Below, in pieces: positions 7,929-17,076 of a stretch of 64,000 bases of DNA (positions within the stretch are counted from its first letter, which is position 1; each line of letters begins with the position of its first letter). The DNA comes from Alkalicoccus urumqiensis (GTDB taxonomy: Bacteria > Bacillota > Bacilli > Bacillales > Salisediminibacteriaceae): NCBI RefSeq assembly GCF_002993335.1, contig NZ_PVNS01000005.1, positions 177,019 to 241,018 of the forward strand, written 5' to 3'. The notes beneath the pieces were generated by a model that searched no databases, was not told the origin of the DNA, and saw only the letters and a program-made list of their open reading frames with translations. Position numbers and translations under genes: made by a program.

Positions 7929-9971
7929 ATGGCTCACAATAACCACGACCATCATCACAACCATGAACATCAGGAGCACGATCATCACGAAAATGCCTCG
8001 TCCGGCCACAGTCACGGACACGGCGGACACGATCACGGCAGCATGATTGCCGATTTCAAACGCCGCTTTTTCGTATCTCTCATCTTAACGGTGCCGATCC
8101 TTCTCCTCTCCCCAATGATTCAGTCCTTTCTCGGAGTGGACTGGAGCTTTCCGGGAAGCATGGCCATTCTTGCCGGCTTATCCTCGGTCGTCTTTTTCTA
8201 CGGCGGCTGGCCGTTTTTAACCGGGGCAGTCTCCGAACTGAAGGAGAAAACACCTGCCATGATGACGCTGATTGCGCTCGCCATTGTCGTCGCCTATGGC
8301 TACAGCATGATCGTCGTTTTCGGCTGGGAAGGCAGCAATCTGTTCTGGGAGCTTGCGACGCTCATCGTGATCATGCTCCTCGGCCACTGGGTGGAAATGC
8401 GCTCCATCGCCGGTGCCTCCAGCGCGCTCGAGGAACTCGTCCGCCTTATGCCGGACACCGCCCACCGCATGATGGAGGATGGCTCCACCGAAGAAGTGTC
8501 AATTTCCACGCTTCAGACGGGAGACCTCGTCCTCGTGAAACCGGGCGAAAAGCTGCCGGTCGACGGAACAATTACTGAAGGCCGTTCCGCGGTGGATGAA
8601 TCCATGCTGACGGGTGAATCCGTGCCGGTCACCAGGGAAAAAGGCGACGACGTCATCGGCGGGGCGGTCAATCAGGACGGATCGCTTACCATCGAAGTGA
8701 AAAAAACCGGGGAGGACACTTACTTATCCCAGGTCATCACGCTCGTCCAGGATGCCCAGTCCTCCCGCTCCAAAACGCAGGATTTGGCTAACCGTGCCGC
8801 CGGCTGGCTGTTCTACCTGGCCCTCTCCGCCGGAATCACGACGTTTATCATCTGGCTCGTCGTGGGGCCGTCCTTTGACATGGCCGTCGAACGGATGGTC
8901 ACCGTCATGGTCATTGCCTGCCCGCACGCACTAGGCCTTGCCGCGCCGCTTGTCACCGCGGTCTCCACGTCCATTTCCGCCAAAAAAGGACTGTTGATTA
9001 AAAACAGACCGCAGTTCGAGCAGGCCAGACATCTCGACGCCGTCGTGTTTGATAAAACCGGAACGTTGACCAAAGGCGAATTCGGCGTCACCGACATTCT
9101 TCCAGCAGAAGGGCACGAAGAAAACGACGTCCTTTTATGGGGCGCAGGCGCAGAGCAGCATTCCGAGCATCCGCTCGCTTCCGGTATCCTGAAAAAAGCA
9201 GAAGAGAAGTCCCTGGATCTCTACCGCGTGGAAGACTTTGAGAACCTCCGCGGCCGCGGGCTTACCGCACAGATTCAGGGACGGACGGTTCATGCAGTGA
9301 GTCCCGGCTACATGCAGGAGAATGGATACTCCTACGACGAAGAAGCGTTCTCCCGGCTCTCCGACGAAGGGAAAACGGTCATTTTTATCCTTGTTGATGA
9401 GGAGCTGTACGGCATGATCGCCCTCGCGGACATGGTGCGCGACTCTGCAGCGCGCGCTGTCTCCCGCTTAAAAGAAATGGGCATCGAGCCGATTATGATG
9501 ACCGGCGACAACCAGCGGACCGCGGACTGGACCGCCCGTCAGCTCGGAATAGACAACGTGCATGCTGAAGTACTGCCACACCATAAAGCAGATGAAGTGA
9601 AAAAAATCCAGGACCAGGGAAAGCGGACGGCTATGACCGGAGATGGTGTCAATGACGCGCCGGCGCTTGCCACGGCGGATCTCGGTATCGCCATCGGCAG
9701 CGGCACCGATGTGGCGATGGAAACGGCAGACGTCGTCCTTGTACGGAGCGATCCGGAAGATGTTGTCGTTGTCATCGAACTGTCCAGGAAAACGTACCGC
9801 AAAATGGTGCAGAATCTCTGGTGGGCCACCGGCTACAACCTGGCGGCGCTGCCGATTGCAGCAGGTATTCTCGCACCGATCGGCATCCTGCTGAGCCCTG
9901 CCGTCGGCGCTGTGCTCATGAGTCTGAGTACAATCATCGTCGCAATTAATGCCAAGCTGTTAAAAGCTTAA
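7929..9971 (+). CDS. copB: Copper-translocating P-type ATPase, CopB type
   Basis: The 680-residue P1B ATPase has a His-rich N-terminus (residues 1-36), six to eight membrane helices, TGES at 228-231, the transmembrane metal motif CPH at 331-333, phosphorylation site D375 in DKTGT and the hinge GDGVND at 571-576. CPH together with a His-rich tail marks the CopB subgroup (Cu/Ag export) as opposed to CPC-type CopA. The ATG at 7929 follows AAAGGAGGGA; the upstream in-frame start lacks a site. It heads a copper unit with its own operator. Confidence 0.93.
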   Translation: MAHNNHDHHHNHEHQEHDHHENASSGHSHGHGGHDHGSMIADFKRRFFVSLILTVPILLLSPMIQSFLGVDWSFPGSMAILAGLSSVVFFYGGWPFLTGAVSELKEKTPAMMTLIALAIVVAYGYSMIVVFGWEGSNLFWELATLIVIMLLGHWVEMRSIAGASSALEELVRLMPDTAHRMMEDGSTEEVSISTLQTGDLVLVKPGEKLPVDGTITEGRSAVDESMLTGESVPVTREKGDDVIGGAVNQDGSLTIEVKKTGEDTYLSQVITLVQDAQSSRSKTQDLANRAAGWLFYLALSAGITTFIIWLVVGPSFDMAVERMVTVMVIACPHALGLAAPLVTAVSTSISAKKGLLIKNRPQFEQARHLDAVVFDKTGTLTKGEFGVTDILPAEGHEENDVLLWGAGAEQHSEHPLASGILKKAEEKSLDLYRVEDFENLRGRGLTAQIQGRTVHAVSPGYMQENGYSYDEEAFSRLSDEGKTVIFILVDEELYGMIALADMVRDSAARAVSRLKEMGIEPIMMTGDNQRTADWTARQLGIDNVHAEVLPHHKADEVKKIQDQGKRTAMTGDGVNDAPALATADLGIAIGSGTDVAMETADVVLVRSDPEDVVVVIELSRKTYRKMVQNLWWATGYNLAALPIAAGILAPIGILLSPAVGAVLMSLSTIIVAINAKLLKA

Positions 9972-9977
9972 ATTCTC

Positions 9978-9995
9978 TTCATGGTTTCTTCACAC
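9978..9995 (+). promoter_or_regulatory. Direct-repeat operator before the Met-rich lipoprotein gene (copy 2)
   Basis: TTCAT-N6-TTCACACT with the same 11-bp phase as at 7851; the flanking TTTCTTCACACT is identical. A GATTAT/TATGCT -10-like sequence follows. It suggests that the lipoprotein gene has its own copper-responsive promoter. Confidence 0.55.
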
Positions 9996-10044
9996 TTTCT
10001 GATTATGCTTGCAGAGTACAAGAATTTGAAGGAGGCTGACATCG

Positions 10045-11424
10045 ATGAAAAAAACATTAGGTTTATCCCTTGCGGCCGTTTTCGTTCTCGCAGCATGCTC
10101 GGACAATGACGAGATGCCGATGAATGACGAAAATGGCATGATGGACGAAAATAACATGCCGGCAGACGAGGAAGATATGCCGATGGACGACGAGGACATG
10201 CAGGATAATGAGAACATGCCGATGAACGAAGAAAACATGCACGACAACGAAGATATGCCGATGGATGAGAATAACATGCATGACGATGAAGACATGCCGA
10301 TGGATGAGGAAGCAAGAGCCGACTATGAAGAGGAAGCCGCGTCTTTACCGGATTCGTTTCAGGAAGGTGCGTCAGAAAACCGGATGTCGCTGAACACGAA
10401 AAACGTCACACGCCTCACATCCGCTGACCCGGAATCCGCCTCCATCGAAGCCGCACAGACGATCTGGCCGGCGACTCACGAGGCTAACCGGCCGGGAGCG
10501 GTGCTCCTTGCCGACCCGGAGGAATGGCAGGAAGCGCTCAGCATTTTAACGCTCGTTCACCATCCGAATGATGGGCCGCTTCTGCTGATGGAGGATGGCC
10601 TCTCCGAAGAACTGCTGACGGAAATTGAGCGGCTGAATCCGCTTGGAACGGAGGACGGCACCGAAATCCTCACTGCCGGCACGCTGTCTTCCGAGGAAGA
10701 AGAGATGCTGTCGGATTATTCGATTCAATCCATCGAAGCGGAAACGGACGCCGGTTTCGCCCGGGAAGCAGACGCGATGTTTGCCGAAGCGATGGGTGAA
10801 ACACCGGAAGCAGTGCTGATCGGCTCTTCCGCCGATGAGAACCGGTTGTTTTCCCAGGTGGCAGGAAGCTGGATTGCCCACATGAATGAGCCGCTTCTGT
10901 ATGTCGATGACGAAGTGCCGCAGGAAACGATCGACGCGCTGGAAACAAGAGAGGAGGCCGTGATGTATCTTCTCGGCGGAGAGGATGTCATTTCCTCCGA
11001 CGTGGAGGAAGAGCTTTCTGAATACGGTACTGTGGAGCGGATTGAAGGCAGCACGCCGCAGGAACTTTCCATTGCCTTCGCACAGTATGAGCATGACGGC
11101 TTCGGCTGGAATATCAACTCGCCGGGTCATGGCTTCGTCTTCACCTCTTCGGACACACCAGACCTTGCGCTTGCCGGCGCACCGTTTGCGCACCTCGGCA
11201 AACACGCTCCGCTTCTCTGGCTCGAAGGTGGAGAGCTTACGCAGGAACATGCCGACTACCTTGCCACTGTCAAACCGGGATACATGGAAAGTCCGATGGA
11301 AGGTCCTTACAATCACAGCTACATGCTCGGTGGTGAATCGGACATTTCCTTCTCCACGCAGGGCGTCATTGATGCTATGATGGAAATAGAAGCCGTTGAC
11401 GGCGGCGGCCACGGCGGGCACTGA
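10045..11424 (+). CDS. Met/Asp-rich lipoprotein with cell-wall-binding-repeat-2-like region
   Basis: The 459-residue protein has a lipoprotein signal ending in LAAC, then a low-complexity region (about 20-92) built of DMPM, NMPM and NNMH units: at least ten Met with Asp, Glu, Asn and some His. The rest resembles the cell wall binding repeat 2 fold (NVTRLTSADPESASIEAAQT, then AVLLADPEEWQEALS and similar repeats). It ends in GGGHGGH. M-x-M and M-x-x-M motifs bind Cu(I) in other proteins, so it is probably an extracytoplasmic copper sequestering or delivery factor for CopB; this is inference from context. Confidence 0.8.
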   Translation: MKKTLGLSLAAVFVLAACSDNDEMPMNDENGMMDENNMPADEEDMPMDDEDMQDNENMPMNEENMHDNEDMPMDENNMHDDEDMPMDEEARADYEEEAASLPDSFQEGASENRMSLNTKNVTRLTSADPESASIEAAQTIWPATHEANRPGAVLLADPEEWQEALSILTLVHHPNDGPLLLMEDGLSEELLTEIERLNPLGTEDGTEILTAGTLSSEEEEMLSDYSIQSIEAETDAGFAREADAMFAEAMGETPEAVLIGSSADENRLFSQVAGSWIAHMNEPLLYVDDEVPQETIDALETREEAVMYLLGGEDVISSDVEEELSEYGTVERIEGSTPQELSIAFAQYEHDGFGWNINSPGHGFVFTSSDTPDLALAGAPFAHLGKHAPLLWLEGGELTQEHADYLATVKPGYMESPMEGPYNHSYMLGGESDISFSTQGVIDAMMEIEAVDGGGHGGH

Positions 11425-11443
11425 TCCGCCGGATACCCCGCCC

Positions 11444-11476
11444 CCGCCTGCACTGCCGCAGGCGGGATCTTTTTAC
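11444..11476 (+). terminator. Terminator-like hairpin inside the copper unit
   Basis: CCGCCTGC-ACTGCC-GCAGGCGG followed by ATCTTTTT, between the lipoprotein and regulator genes. It may reduce read-through so that the regulator genes are expressed less than the export genes. Confidence 0.75.
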
Positions 11477-11493
11477 GAAAGAAGGTGCTGCAT

Positions 11494-12171
11494 ATGCCGG
11501 AAGCAGAGGTCTGGCTCATTGATGATGAAGAGCAGATGCTTGCCCTGCTGAAACAGTGTCTCAAACACAGCCCGTTACATATTACCGAATTCGACATGCC
11601 GGCACGCGCCTGGGACGCGCTGCTGGAAGGAAAACCGTGTGATTTAATTCTTCTGGATATCATGATGCCCGGAGAGGATGGATGGACGTTTCTGGAACGG
11701 CTTAAGACACTTGAAGAACCACCTGCCGTCATTATGCTTACCGCTCTCGGGGACAAAGAAGATGTCGTCCGCGGCCTTCATTCCGGCGCAGATGACTATA
11801 TCATCAAACCATTTGAACCGTCGGAACTGACCGCTCGGGTGGATGCAGTTCTCCGGCGTACGTCGCAGCGCGCGCGTCCGGAAGGCCTCTCCTTAAGTAC
11901 AAAGCGCCACACCGCCTCGCTTCACGGAAACGACCTGCTGCTCACGCAGACAGAGTTTGAGCTGCTCCGCCTGCTTTCCGGACGGCCCGGCCAGGTATTT
12001 ACACGAAGCCAGATGCTCGATCATATTGATGTGCCCGGGCACGAGCGCTATGACCGGACGATCGATACCCATATTAAAAACCTGCGGGAAAAGCTGAAAA
12101 CGGCGGACCCGGACACGGCATGGATTGAAACAGTGTGGGGCATCGGCTACCGCTGGAAGGAAGAGCGATGA
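11494..12171 (+). CDS. Response regulator, OmpR/PhoB family (probable copper regulator)
   Basis: The 225-residue protein has a receiver domain with the acidic pair DDE near residues 9-11, phosphoacceptor D55 in LILLDIMMP and the conserved Lys in DYIIKPFE, then a winged-helix DNA-binding domain (about 130-223) ending in WGIGYRWK. The ATG at 11494 is eight bases after AGAAGG. The stop overlaps the kinase start (ATGA). Neighbouring copB and the paired TTCAT repeats suggest a CopR/CusR-like role. Confidence 0.9.
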   Translation: MPEAEVWLIDDEEQMLALLKQCLKHSPLHITEFDMPARAWDALLEGKPCDLILLDIMMPGEDGWTFLERLKTLEEPPAVIMLTALGDKEDVVRGLHSGADDYIIKPFEPSELTARVDAVLRRTSQRARPEGLSLSTKRHTASLHGNDLLLTQTEFELLRLLSGRPGQVFTRSQMLDHIDVPGHERYDRTIDTHIKNLREKLKTADPDTAWIETVWGIGYRWKEER

Positions 12172-13523
12172 AGCTGCCTTCTCTCATCGCACTGTTCAGT
12201 TTCCTCATGGCACTGACGCTCGTCTCCCTTCTCAGCATCAGCTTTTATGTCAGCTCGAAATCATTCTTTGATGAAGAACTGCTCCGCGACGCCTCCCAGC
12301 GGCTTGCTGCCCATGCCGATGTCATTGAGCAGAATTATCATGAAGGGACATTTGACCATATCGTCACGATGGAGGAGCGGGAGCCGGGAACGGTCTACGT
12401 GCAGTTTGCTGCAGATGGCAGCGTGCTTCGGAGCTCCGGCACGTTCAATGAATCGCTGCGGGCGGAATATGCCGCGTGGATCGATCGGAACCCCCTCCCC
12501 CGCGCGTCATTTGTTGACGGCAGAGCCTACGCGGCCCATCCGTACGGCGGTGGAGATGGGTATTTGTTTATCGATCAGTCTCCGGAACGGTTTGACGAAG
12601 CAGCCGGGAGCCTGCTCCGCTGGACTCTCGTTACAGCTGCGGCGAGCCTGCCGCTCGCTTTCTTTTTAATTATTCTCCTCATCCGGACGCTCACCCGACC
12701 GATCACCCGCCTCTCAGAAGCCGCAGCCGGGATCGCACGGGGGGATTTTCAAGCAAGGATGAACTGGAAGCGCCGCGATGAACTCGGTGAACTGAGCCGG
12801 CGGATTGATTCCATGGCAGCACAGCTGGACCATTACAGGCAGTCGCGGAAACAGCTGTTAGCAAGCATTTCCCATGATCTCCGCACGCCGCTTACGTACG
12901 TAAAAGGATACGCTGCGCTGCTGAAAGACCGGTTCTCAGGCGATCCCGATGTGCTGGAGCAGACGTCTGTCATTCATCAGGAAGCGGTCCGGATGGAGCG
13001 GCTCGTGCAGGATTTATTCGAATTAAATCATATGGATGAAGGACTGCGGACGTTTCACCTGACACCGGAATCCATCGTCGATTTTCTCGGAATGATGGAG
13101 GAGCAGTATTTGCCGTTCGTGCAGGCGTCGGGGCACCGGCTGCACGTCGTGGTGCCGGACGTGGATGATATGCTGCTCGTGGATCGGGAGCGGCTGGAGC
13201 AGGCGGTGTACAACCTGCTTCGAAACGCTGTTCTGTACACGCCGGAAGGCTCAGAAATTACACTCGGTGTCCGCCATCGGAAGGAGCGGCTGTGCCTGGT
13301 TGTGGAAGACGACGGCCCCGGCCTTTCGGAGGAGGACATGCTTCATGTATGGGACCGTTTCTACCGCGGGGAAAGCAGAACGTCCGGCTCGGGGCTCGGT
13401 CTTGCGATTGTCAAACAGCTGACCGAATCCCAGCGCGGCACGGTGCACGCAGAAAATCAGGCCTCCGGCGGCGCACGGTTTCTGCTGTGCTTCCCTGTGT
13501 TCCGCCCGGGAAAGAAGCAGTGA
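12168..13523 (+). CDS. Sensor histidine kinase (probable copper sensor)
   Basis: The 451-residue protein has two membrane helices (about 7-27 and 155-180) around an extracytoplasmic sensor loop, a HAMP segment (about 180-230), the HisKA motif with H236 in SISHDLRTP, and an ATPase domain with NLLRNAV, DDGPGL and SGLGLAIVK. It would phosphorylate the regulator encoded just before it (four-base overlap). A metal-sensing motif is not evident in the loop; the copper assignment comes from the neighbours. Confidence 0.88.
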   Translation: MKLPSLIALFSFLMALTLVSLLSISFYVSSKSFFDEELLRDASQRLAAHADVIEQNYHEGTFDHIVTMEEREPGTVYVQFAADGSVLRSSGTFNESLRAEYAAWIDRNPLPRASFVDGRAYAAHPYGGGDGYLFIDQSPERFDEAAGSLLRWTLVTAAASLPLAFFLIILLIRTLTRPITRLSEAAAGIARGDFQARMNWKRRDELGELSRRIDSMAAQLDHYRQSRKQLLASISHDLRTPLTYVKGYAALLKDRFSGDPDVLEQTSVIHQEAVRMERLVQDLFELNHMDEGLRTFHLTPESIVDFLGMMEEQYLPFVQASGHRLHVVVPDVDDMLLVDRERLEQAVYNLLRNAVLYTPEGSEITLGVRHRKERLCLVVEDDGPGLSEEDMLHVWDRFYRGESRTSGSGLGLAIVKQLTESQRGTVHAENQASGGARFLLCFPVFRPGKKQ

Positions 13524-13534
13524 AAACCAGAAAG

Positions 13535-13566
13535 AACCGCGGGCCGGACCCGCCCGCCATCTGCCG
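13535..13566 (-). repeat. Solo hpB hairpin
   Basis: An isolated hpB (minus strand CAGATGG, arms GCGGG.../...CCCGC, then GGT) with no array beside it, after the kinase gene. It shows that hpB can exist alone. Confidence 0.7.
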
Positions 13567-13611
13567 GGACGGGGAGCGCTCCGGCAGGATACAAAAGCTG
13601 CCTTTCTCCAC

Positions 13612-13650
13612 AAAAAGCACCTTCTTTCCACAGGGGAAAAAGGTGCTTTT
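13612..13650. terminator. Bidirectional terminator
   Basis: AAAAAGCACCTT / AAGGTGCTTTT stem with A and T tracts on both sides; it lies between the convergent kinase gene and membrane-protein gene. Confidence 0.85.
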
Positions 13651-13658
13651 CGGTCTGT

Positions 13659-14495
13659 TTATGCATCCACCCCGAGACGGGAGTAGTTCCGGCGCTTCAT
13701 TTCCTTGAAGAGCGGGACATAGGCGGTGAGGACGATGAGCGACGTGGCGACATAGACGATACTCTGGATCACGAGCGCCGTGATACTGACGCCGATCGTC
13801 ACTTCGAGCGTTGCGCCGACGGCCTGATCGATGAGCGACGTCGAAATAATAAACACCGCTAAGTAGGCAGCCATCCACCAGCCCCGCCCCTTCGTGTATT
13901 CCCAGCTCCGCGAGATGCCGGGTGCTTTTTTATCAATCATAGAAAAGCCGAGGAACAGCGACAGCCGTGCCGTCATATAAATGAGCAGACCGGCCATAAT
14001 AATCAGCCCGATAAACGACAGGATCAGGACGTTTGTAAAAGCTGTCACCACAACCATAAGCACGCCGCCGATGGAGATACCGATCATAACGAGACTAAAT
14101 CCGATCCACGCTCCGATCAATGCAAAATACCGTTTTCCTGCCGCGCGGAATGCCTCCTTCGCATCCGATTCCCATACGAGGAAATACAGGCCCGCACCGA
14201 AAATAAGCGGGTACGTGACAATCAGAAGCAGATCCAGCAGCAGAAGCGGAACCGATGCGAGAAACGCAGCCTCTTCCTCCTGCTGGGACAAAAAGACTTC
14301 GATCCACGTTCTCCCCGATTCCTCCCCGAACAAAAACGGCGTATCAAGCACGAGACCGAACAACAGCTGCAGGACGAAAATCGGCCCGGCAATCAAAAAG
14401 CCCAGCTTTAAAAGCGGTATGTAGCGTGATTTTAATAAAACGACCGCCTCCTGGATTAAATCCGAAAGCGTCCGCTTTGTTTCTTCTTCCTTCAT
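13659..14495 (-). CDS. Polytopic membrane protein of unknown function
   Basis: The 278-residue protein has a short charged N-terminus (MKEEETKRTLSD) and about six hydrophobic segments, including IAGPIFVLQLLFGLVL, LILSFIGLIIMAGLLIY and AYLAVFII. The ATG at 14495 has AAGGAGG seven bases before it, so I prefer it to a longer form from 14546. It belongs to a type of uncharacterised Bacillus membrane protein; no catalytic motif was seen. Confidence 0.75.
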   Translation of the reverse strand: MKEEETKRTLSDLIQEAVVLLKSRYIPLLKLGFLIAGPIFVLQLLFGLVLDTPFLFGEESGRTWIEVFLSQQEEEAAFLASVPLLLLDLLLIVTYPLIFGAGLYFLVWESDAKEAFRAAGKRYFALIGAWIGFSLVMIGISIGGVLMVVVTAFTNVLILSFIGLIIMAGLLIYMTARLSLFLGFSMIDKKAPGISRSWEYTKGRGWWMAAYLAVFIISTSLIDQAVGATLEVTIGVSITALVIQSIVYVATSLIVLTAYVPLFKEMKRRNYSRLGVDA

Positions 14496-14572
14496 CCAAA
14501 AACCTCCTTCCTTTTTCCGTACGAAAGCTGCGCTGAAAAGTTTCACCGGAGCAGAAACGGCTCCTGCTCCAC

Positions 14573-15892
14573 TCAGCCGGTAAACACCTCTCCCTTTGGA
14601 TACCGGACGACATCCACTTCTGTCCGGGCGAGCGCAAACGCGAGCGTCAGCGGACCGAGTCTGCCGATAAACATGAGAAGCATCACCACTGCTTTTCCGA
14701 AAGAACTGAGCTCCGGCGTCAGTCCCATGGATAAGCCGACCGTTCCAAAAGCAGAAAATACTTCAAACACAAGGACATGATACGGCGCCTGTTCCGTGAC
14801 TGACAGCAGAAAGACGCCGGCGATGACAATGAGGAGGCTCGTAACAGCCACCGCGAGCGCCCGTGTCACGGCTGCTTCACTTATCCGCCGTTCAAACGCC
14901 ACGGCTTCCTTTTTCCCGCGGAGATATGCCTGTACAGCCAGAATAATCACAAGAAATGTCGTGAGTTTGATCCCGCTCCCGGTGGAGGCACTGCCGGCGC
15001 CAATAAACATCAACACCAGCATCATCGTCATGGCGGGCATCCCGAGTCCTGATATATCAATCGTATTAAAGCCCGCGGTCCGTGGTGTGACGGCCTGAAA
15101 ATACGATGCCCACATTTTCCCTGATGCCGACAGGTTTCCGATCGTTTCCGGATTGCTGTATTCCAGCGCAAAAAAGAGCAGAGCCGCTCCGGCATTCAGA
15201 ACGAGCGTCCCGGACAGCATTAATTTCGTATGCAGGGAAAGAAACCGGAATTTTTTCGTATGAAGCAGGTCATAAACAACAGTAAATCCGATTCCACCGG
15301 ATATAAAAAGAATGGAAATCACACTGTTAATCAAAGGGTCTGCCGGATAACCGGTTAAATTTTCCACCCACAACGAAAACCCGGCGTTATTAAATGCAGA
15401 GACTGCGTGAAACATGCTGAAAAACAAGCCGTCTGCAAGGCCATACTCCGGTACCCAGCGGATGGCCAGAAGGACCGTTCCTGCCCCTTCCAGCACGGCT
15501 GTAAACAGAAGAAGCATTTTCGCCAGGCGGACCATGCCCCCGATCGTCGGCTGATTGAACGATTCCTTCACCAGCATCCGCTCCCGTAAACCGAGCTTTT
15601 TGCCGAGAGCCAGCACGAGAAGGACCGCAAAAGACATGAATCCAAGTCCTCCAAGCTGAATGAGCACCATCAGCACAATCTGTCCAAACCGTGTAAACGT
15701 CGTCCCCGGATCCACCACGCCGAGCCCTGTTACAGTAACGGCGGAGGCAGCCATAAACAAGGCGTCGATGTAAGCAATGGATCCGGTGACCGAAACAGGA
15801 AGCCACAATAGCAGAGAGCCGGCGAAAAGACTTAGAATAAACCCTGCAGCCAATACCTGCGGCGGATTTATGGGACGGCGCTTTTTCAGCAT
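14573..15892 (-). CDS. Potassium uptake channel subunit (Trk/Ktr type, KtrB/KtrD-like)
   Basis: The 439-residue protein has the repeated membrane-pore-membrane layout of TrkH/KtrB, with filter-like loops such as ASAVTVTGLGVVDP (about 48-61) and AVSAFNNAGFSL, and a central TPRTAGFNT loop. It moves K+ across the membrane together with a cytosolic RCK subunit (KtrA/KtrC), which is not in the window. K+ uptake fits osmotic adaptation, as do the Na+/H+ antiporter and betaine genes further on. Confidence 0.9.
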   Translation of the reverse strand: MLKKRRPINPPQVLAAGFILSLFAGSLLLWLPVSVTGSIAYIDALFMAASAVTVTGLGVVDPGTTFTRFGQIVLMVLIQLGGLGFMSFAVLLVLALGKKLGLRERMLVKESFNQPTIGGMVRLAKMLLLFTAVLEGAGTVLLAIRWVPEYGLADGLFFSMFHAVSAFNNAGFSLWVENLTGYPADPLINSVISILFISGGIGFTVVYDLLHTKKFRFLSLHTKLMLSGTLVLNAGAALLFFALEYSNPETIGNLSASGKMWASYFQAVTPRTAGFNTIDISGLGMPAMTMMLVLMFIGAGSASTGSGIKLTTFLVIILAVQAYLRGKKEAVAFERRISEAAVTRALAVAVTSLLIVIAGVFLLSVTEQAPYHVLVFEVFSAFGTVGLSMGLTPELSSFGKAVVMLLMFIGRLGPLTLAFALARTEVDVVRYPKGEVFTG

Positions 15893-16062
15893 GACGACGC
15901 CTTCTTTCTCTATGTTTTACTCAATGTACTCCTGTTTCTTCCAGCTGTCTATCTTTTTTCTGCGGAAATTGTCTGCTTTCCTTACTTTTTGCAGGAAGAT
16001 GGCTGCAGCGGACGTTCCGAGAACGTGCTCTTCCGGAGGCCGAAACGAACGCTGCTGCAGAA

Positions 16063-16695
16063 ACTTAAATAAATCAGGCAGAAACCGCCTGGTCTTAAAA
16101 GAAAAGAGAGATTTGTTGAATAGGTTCCCGCTTCCTGTGTGCACCTGCAGCCGTACAACGCTTTTATTACAAGCAGCACGGCTCCGCGCGTCCGCGCCGC
16201 ATGGCAGAAGTTCGCTGCCCTGCGCCTTAAACCATAGGCCGGCTCCGCTCGCGCTTTCAGCCGCTTGACGCGGCATGGATTTTCGCCTCGTTCGGATCCT
16301 CCCGGAGTCGACGGCCTCCGGTTTCGGCAGGTAGAAAAAAACACTTGCTAGAAGCGATCCCTTTTGCACAGCGAATACTGTCATTCAATCGAATTGTACG
16401 AGGTCATCCTGGCCTTATAGACATCGATCCCGCTGCGGATCATTTGTATTTCACCTTTATTTTACTACGCTTCGAAGCGTTCGGCAGAGACGCCGGTGGG
16501 ATCAAGCGCAGTCTGAAGATCCTTTCTCAGGGCGCAGGCCATGAGAAATAGCTGAAGACAAGCCCACGGCAAGCTTCTGCCGAAAAGCGGAGAAGCTCCA
16601 TTAACAAAAACAAACGGCACATAGAACAGAACGTTGAAATACTATAACCCTTGGCGTCCCAGCTCGGAAGAGGCTTCGAATTTTATACTTTCTTG
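16063..16695 (+). repeat. Interspersed repeat R, copy 3
   Basis: It shares with 1672-2165 the opening hairpin (caggcagaaaccgcctgg), the taaaagaaaagagaggttt-like linker (here agagagatttg), tgcacctgcagccgtac, the ggccggctccgctc block, gcccacggcaagcttctg and the final aacgttgaaat...cccttggc block. About 16330-16550 is not shared and may be an insertion. No convincing gene is visible. Confidence 0.75.
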
Positions 16696-16702
16696 TACTC
16701 TG

Positions 16703-16731
16703 AAAAAACCGCCTCCTCGTTCGAAGGCGGT
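16703..16731 (-). terminator. Rho-independent terminator
   Basis: ACCGCCT / AGGCGGT stem with a T run on the minus strand, just past the small membrane protein gene. Confidence 0.85.
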
Positions 16732-16737
16732 CCGTTC

Positions 16738-17076
16738 TTACGCTAAGATCATAATCATGCCGGCAAACATACCGAGAAGCAGGGCGCCGCCGATGACGGC
16801 CCAGAAGCCGGCACGCTCCAGCTTTTTCGGGTCCTCCCCGGACGCCTCGGCCCGGCTGACCGTCGTCATGCTGTTCGGCTTCCCTGTTCCGTACACTGTC
16901 GGTTTCGGCATCGACTTGGACGTAAAGGCAAGCACGATCAATGGTATGAACGCAGCCACTGCTGCGACAGCGAGAACGATGAGCACGACATTAATGATAC
17001 CTGCTGCTGCGCCGGCGGTAAGAAGTACCGCGGCGATTCCCGCGCCGATAAGTGCTGCTTTTCCTAGTTGCTTCAT
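16738..17076 (-). CDS. Small membrane protein cotranscribed with pepF
   Basis: The 112-residue protein has two hydrophobic segments near the N-terminus (about 7-27 and 28-52), a polar stretch (about 53-85) and a C-terminal hydrophobic segment (about 90-112). Its start codon abuts the pepF stop codon, so the two genes are very likely one operon. I do not recognise a family. Confidence 0.75.
   Translation of the reverse strand: MKQLGKAALIGAGIAAVLLTAGAAAGIINVVLIVLAVAAVAAFIPLIVLAFTSKSMPKPTVYGTGKPNSMTTVSRAEASGEDPKKLERAGFWAVIGGALLLGMFAGMIMILA

Noticed and set aside
10045..11424. Plain cell-wall-binding adhesin for the Met-rich lipoprotein
   Set aside because: The Met/His-rich repeats, closing GGHGGH and its place between copB and the two-component pair with a shared operator fit copper handling better.
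16345..16551. Small plus-strand frame within repeat R copy 3
   Set aside because: No convincing ribosome site and it lies in the part that differs between repeat copies; coding potential not supported.
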